Source: Pogona vitticeps (taxonomy: Eukaryota; Chordata; Lepidosauria; Squamata; Agamidae). From it: a stretch of DNA of 64,000 nt. The stretch covers positions 328,647,322-328,711,321 of the forward strand of contig NC_135783.1 in assembly GCF_051106095.1 (NCBI RefSeq), in the 5' to 3' direction. The translations under genes were made by a program, and so were the position numbers. Numbering within the stretch: the first letter of the stretch is position 1; every line of letters begins with the position of its first letter. Below are positions 63,423 to 64,000 of this stretch, piece after piece. The notes under the pieces were generated by a model. The model was given only the letters and a program-made list of their open reading frames with translations, had not been told where the DNA came from and made no database searches.

Positions 63423-64000
63423 CGTAGGAAACTGTTTTACCTATCACAAAGATGTTCCCATGCTCAATTTGTTCCGAGTGAACAAGATTAGAAACACTCT
63501 CCCATAAGTTAGATTTTTGAAGCATTTCTACATGTGTAAGTGGTTGCACTCAGCTGTAAGAATGCACAGAAAAACAAGATTTTGAATTTATTATTTGTGA
63601 TTATGCCTAATACTTCCACCTAAATACAATGAACTGTTGGGCTGAGGTTTTTAAAGATTTCCCTAAAGTGGTTAGTTATATCTCAAATAAGAAAAGGGAA
63701 AAAAAAGGGGGGAGGAACCTTATTGCATGGTTTGTTACCATTGTGAAAAAATATTTTTTTCACAAAAAATGATAAAATAAAATAAAAATAATAAGGCATG
63801 AAAACGTAGTTTGTTTGTTAGAACTAGTTCAATAATCCTGTTGAACAGGTCCAGAACTGGGTCAACTGTAAGCAACTGAATTGTTAAAGGCCGAATTGTT
63901 TGTTAGTCAGCAATGAGTGCATTGGGGTTAGGGCGAATTAACCATCATTAGACAACTTTGCAGAACAGGAAAGTCTACGAATGAGCCAATGAGAAGAAAA
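63423..64000. other. GALC upstream intron, right edge
   Basis: AT-rich, with A- and T-runs at 63700-63800. No exon or repeat recognised. Confidence 0.4.

Noticed and set aside
60449-64000. GALC exon 6 (expected about 39 bp, encoding an IWNERSYNANYIK-like peptide)
   Set aside because: I scanned the minus strand for it with flanking splice sites and did not find it; it probably lies beyond the right edge.

Overview
The window looks like nuclear DNA of a squamate reptile, most likely a lizard. The evidence is RTE-BovB LINEs at high similarity to each other, Sauria/ACA-type tRNA SINEs with a BovB-like tail, CR1/L2-like LINE 3' ends, reptile-style MITEs and a DIRS-like fossil, together with long tetranucleotide microsatellites. 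There is no bacterial or viral gene layout. Nearly all the open frames are antisense shadows, microsatellite frames or transposon pieces.

The one host gene I can support is GALC (galactosylceramidase, the lysosomal enzyme lost in Krabbe disease), on the minus strand. Eleven coding exons, matching human exons 7 to 17, lie between 60448 and 34169. All have GT/AG splice sites and keep one continuous frame of 475 codons plus stop. Seven of the eleven have exactly the human exon length as I recall it. Exons 1 to 6 (promoter, signal peptide and the general acid/base Glu) must lie beyond the right edge; I looked for exon 6 between 60449 and 64000 and did not find it. The 3' UTR runs left of 34169, with possible poly(A) signals at 32264 and 31485.

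Region by region: 1-31 kb is gene-free DNA downstream of GALC. It holds LINE 3' ends, SINEs (one nested in another), microsatellites, a Tigger-like MITE (15.2 kb), a broken DIRS-like retroelement carrying a KpnI-rich 65-bp minisatellite (18.4-22.0 kb), an internally deleted Tc1 transposon with 100-bp inverted repeats and TA duplications (23.8-24.6 kb), a BovB 3' end (25 kb) and an unexplained 165-bp inverted repeat (26.1-26.5 kb). A repeat-poor AT-rich stretch at 6.4-7.7 kb may contain conserved noncoding sequence. 31.0-31.4 kb resembles a solo LTR. 34-60.5 kb is GALC. Its intron 15 carries a 2-kb 5'-truncated BovB with a nearly open RT frame. Its intron 7 carries a full-length 3.18-kb BovB with an 11-bp target duplication, two Tigger-like MITEs, a 265-bp evolving tetranucleotide array and a tandem pair of hAT MITEs with three copies of the same 8-bp target site. 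60.5-64 kb is GALC intron 6 (the sixth intron) with another MITE and a SINE.

I found no undescribed gene system. The most unusual items are structural: the tandem hAT MITE with triplicated target site, the 26-kb inverted repeat, an unclassified repeat shared between 9.2 and 52.8 kb, the MITE series with closely related ends but different interiors, and the palindrome-dense minisatellite inside the DIRS fossil.
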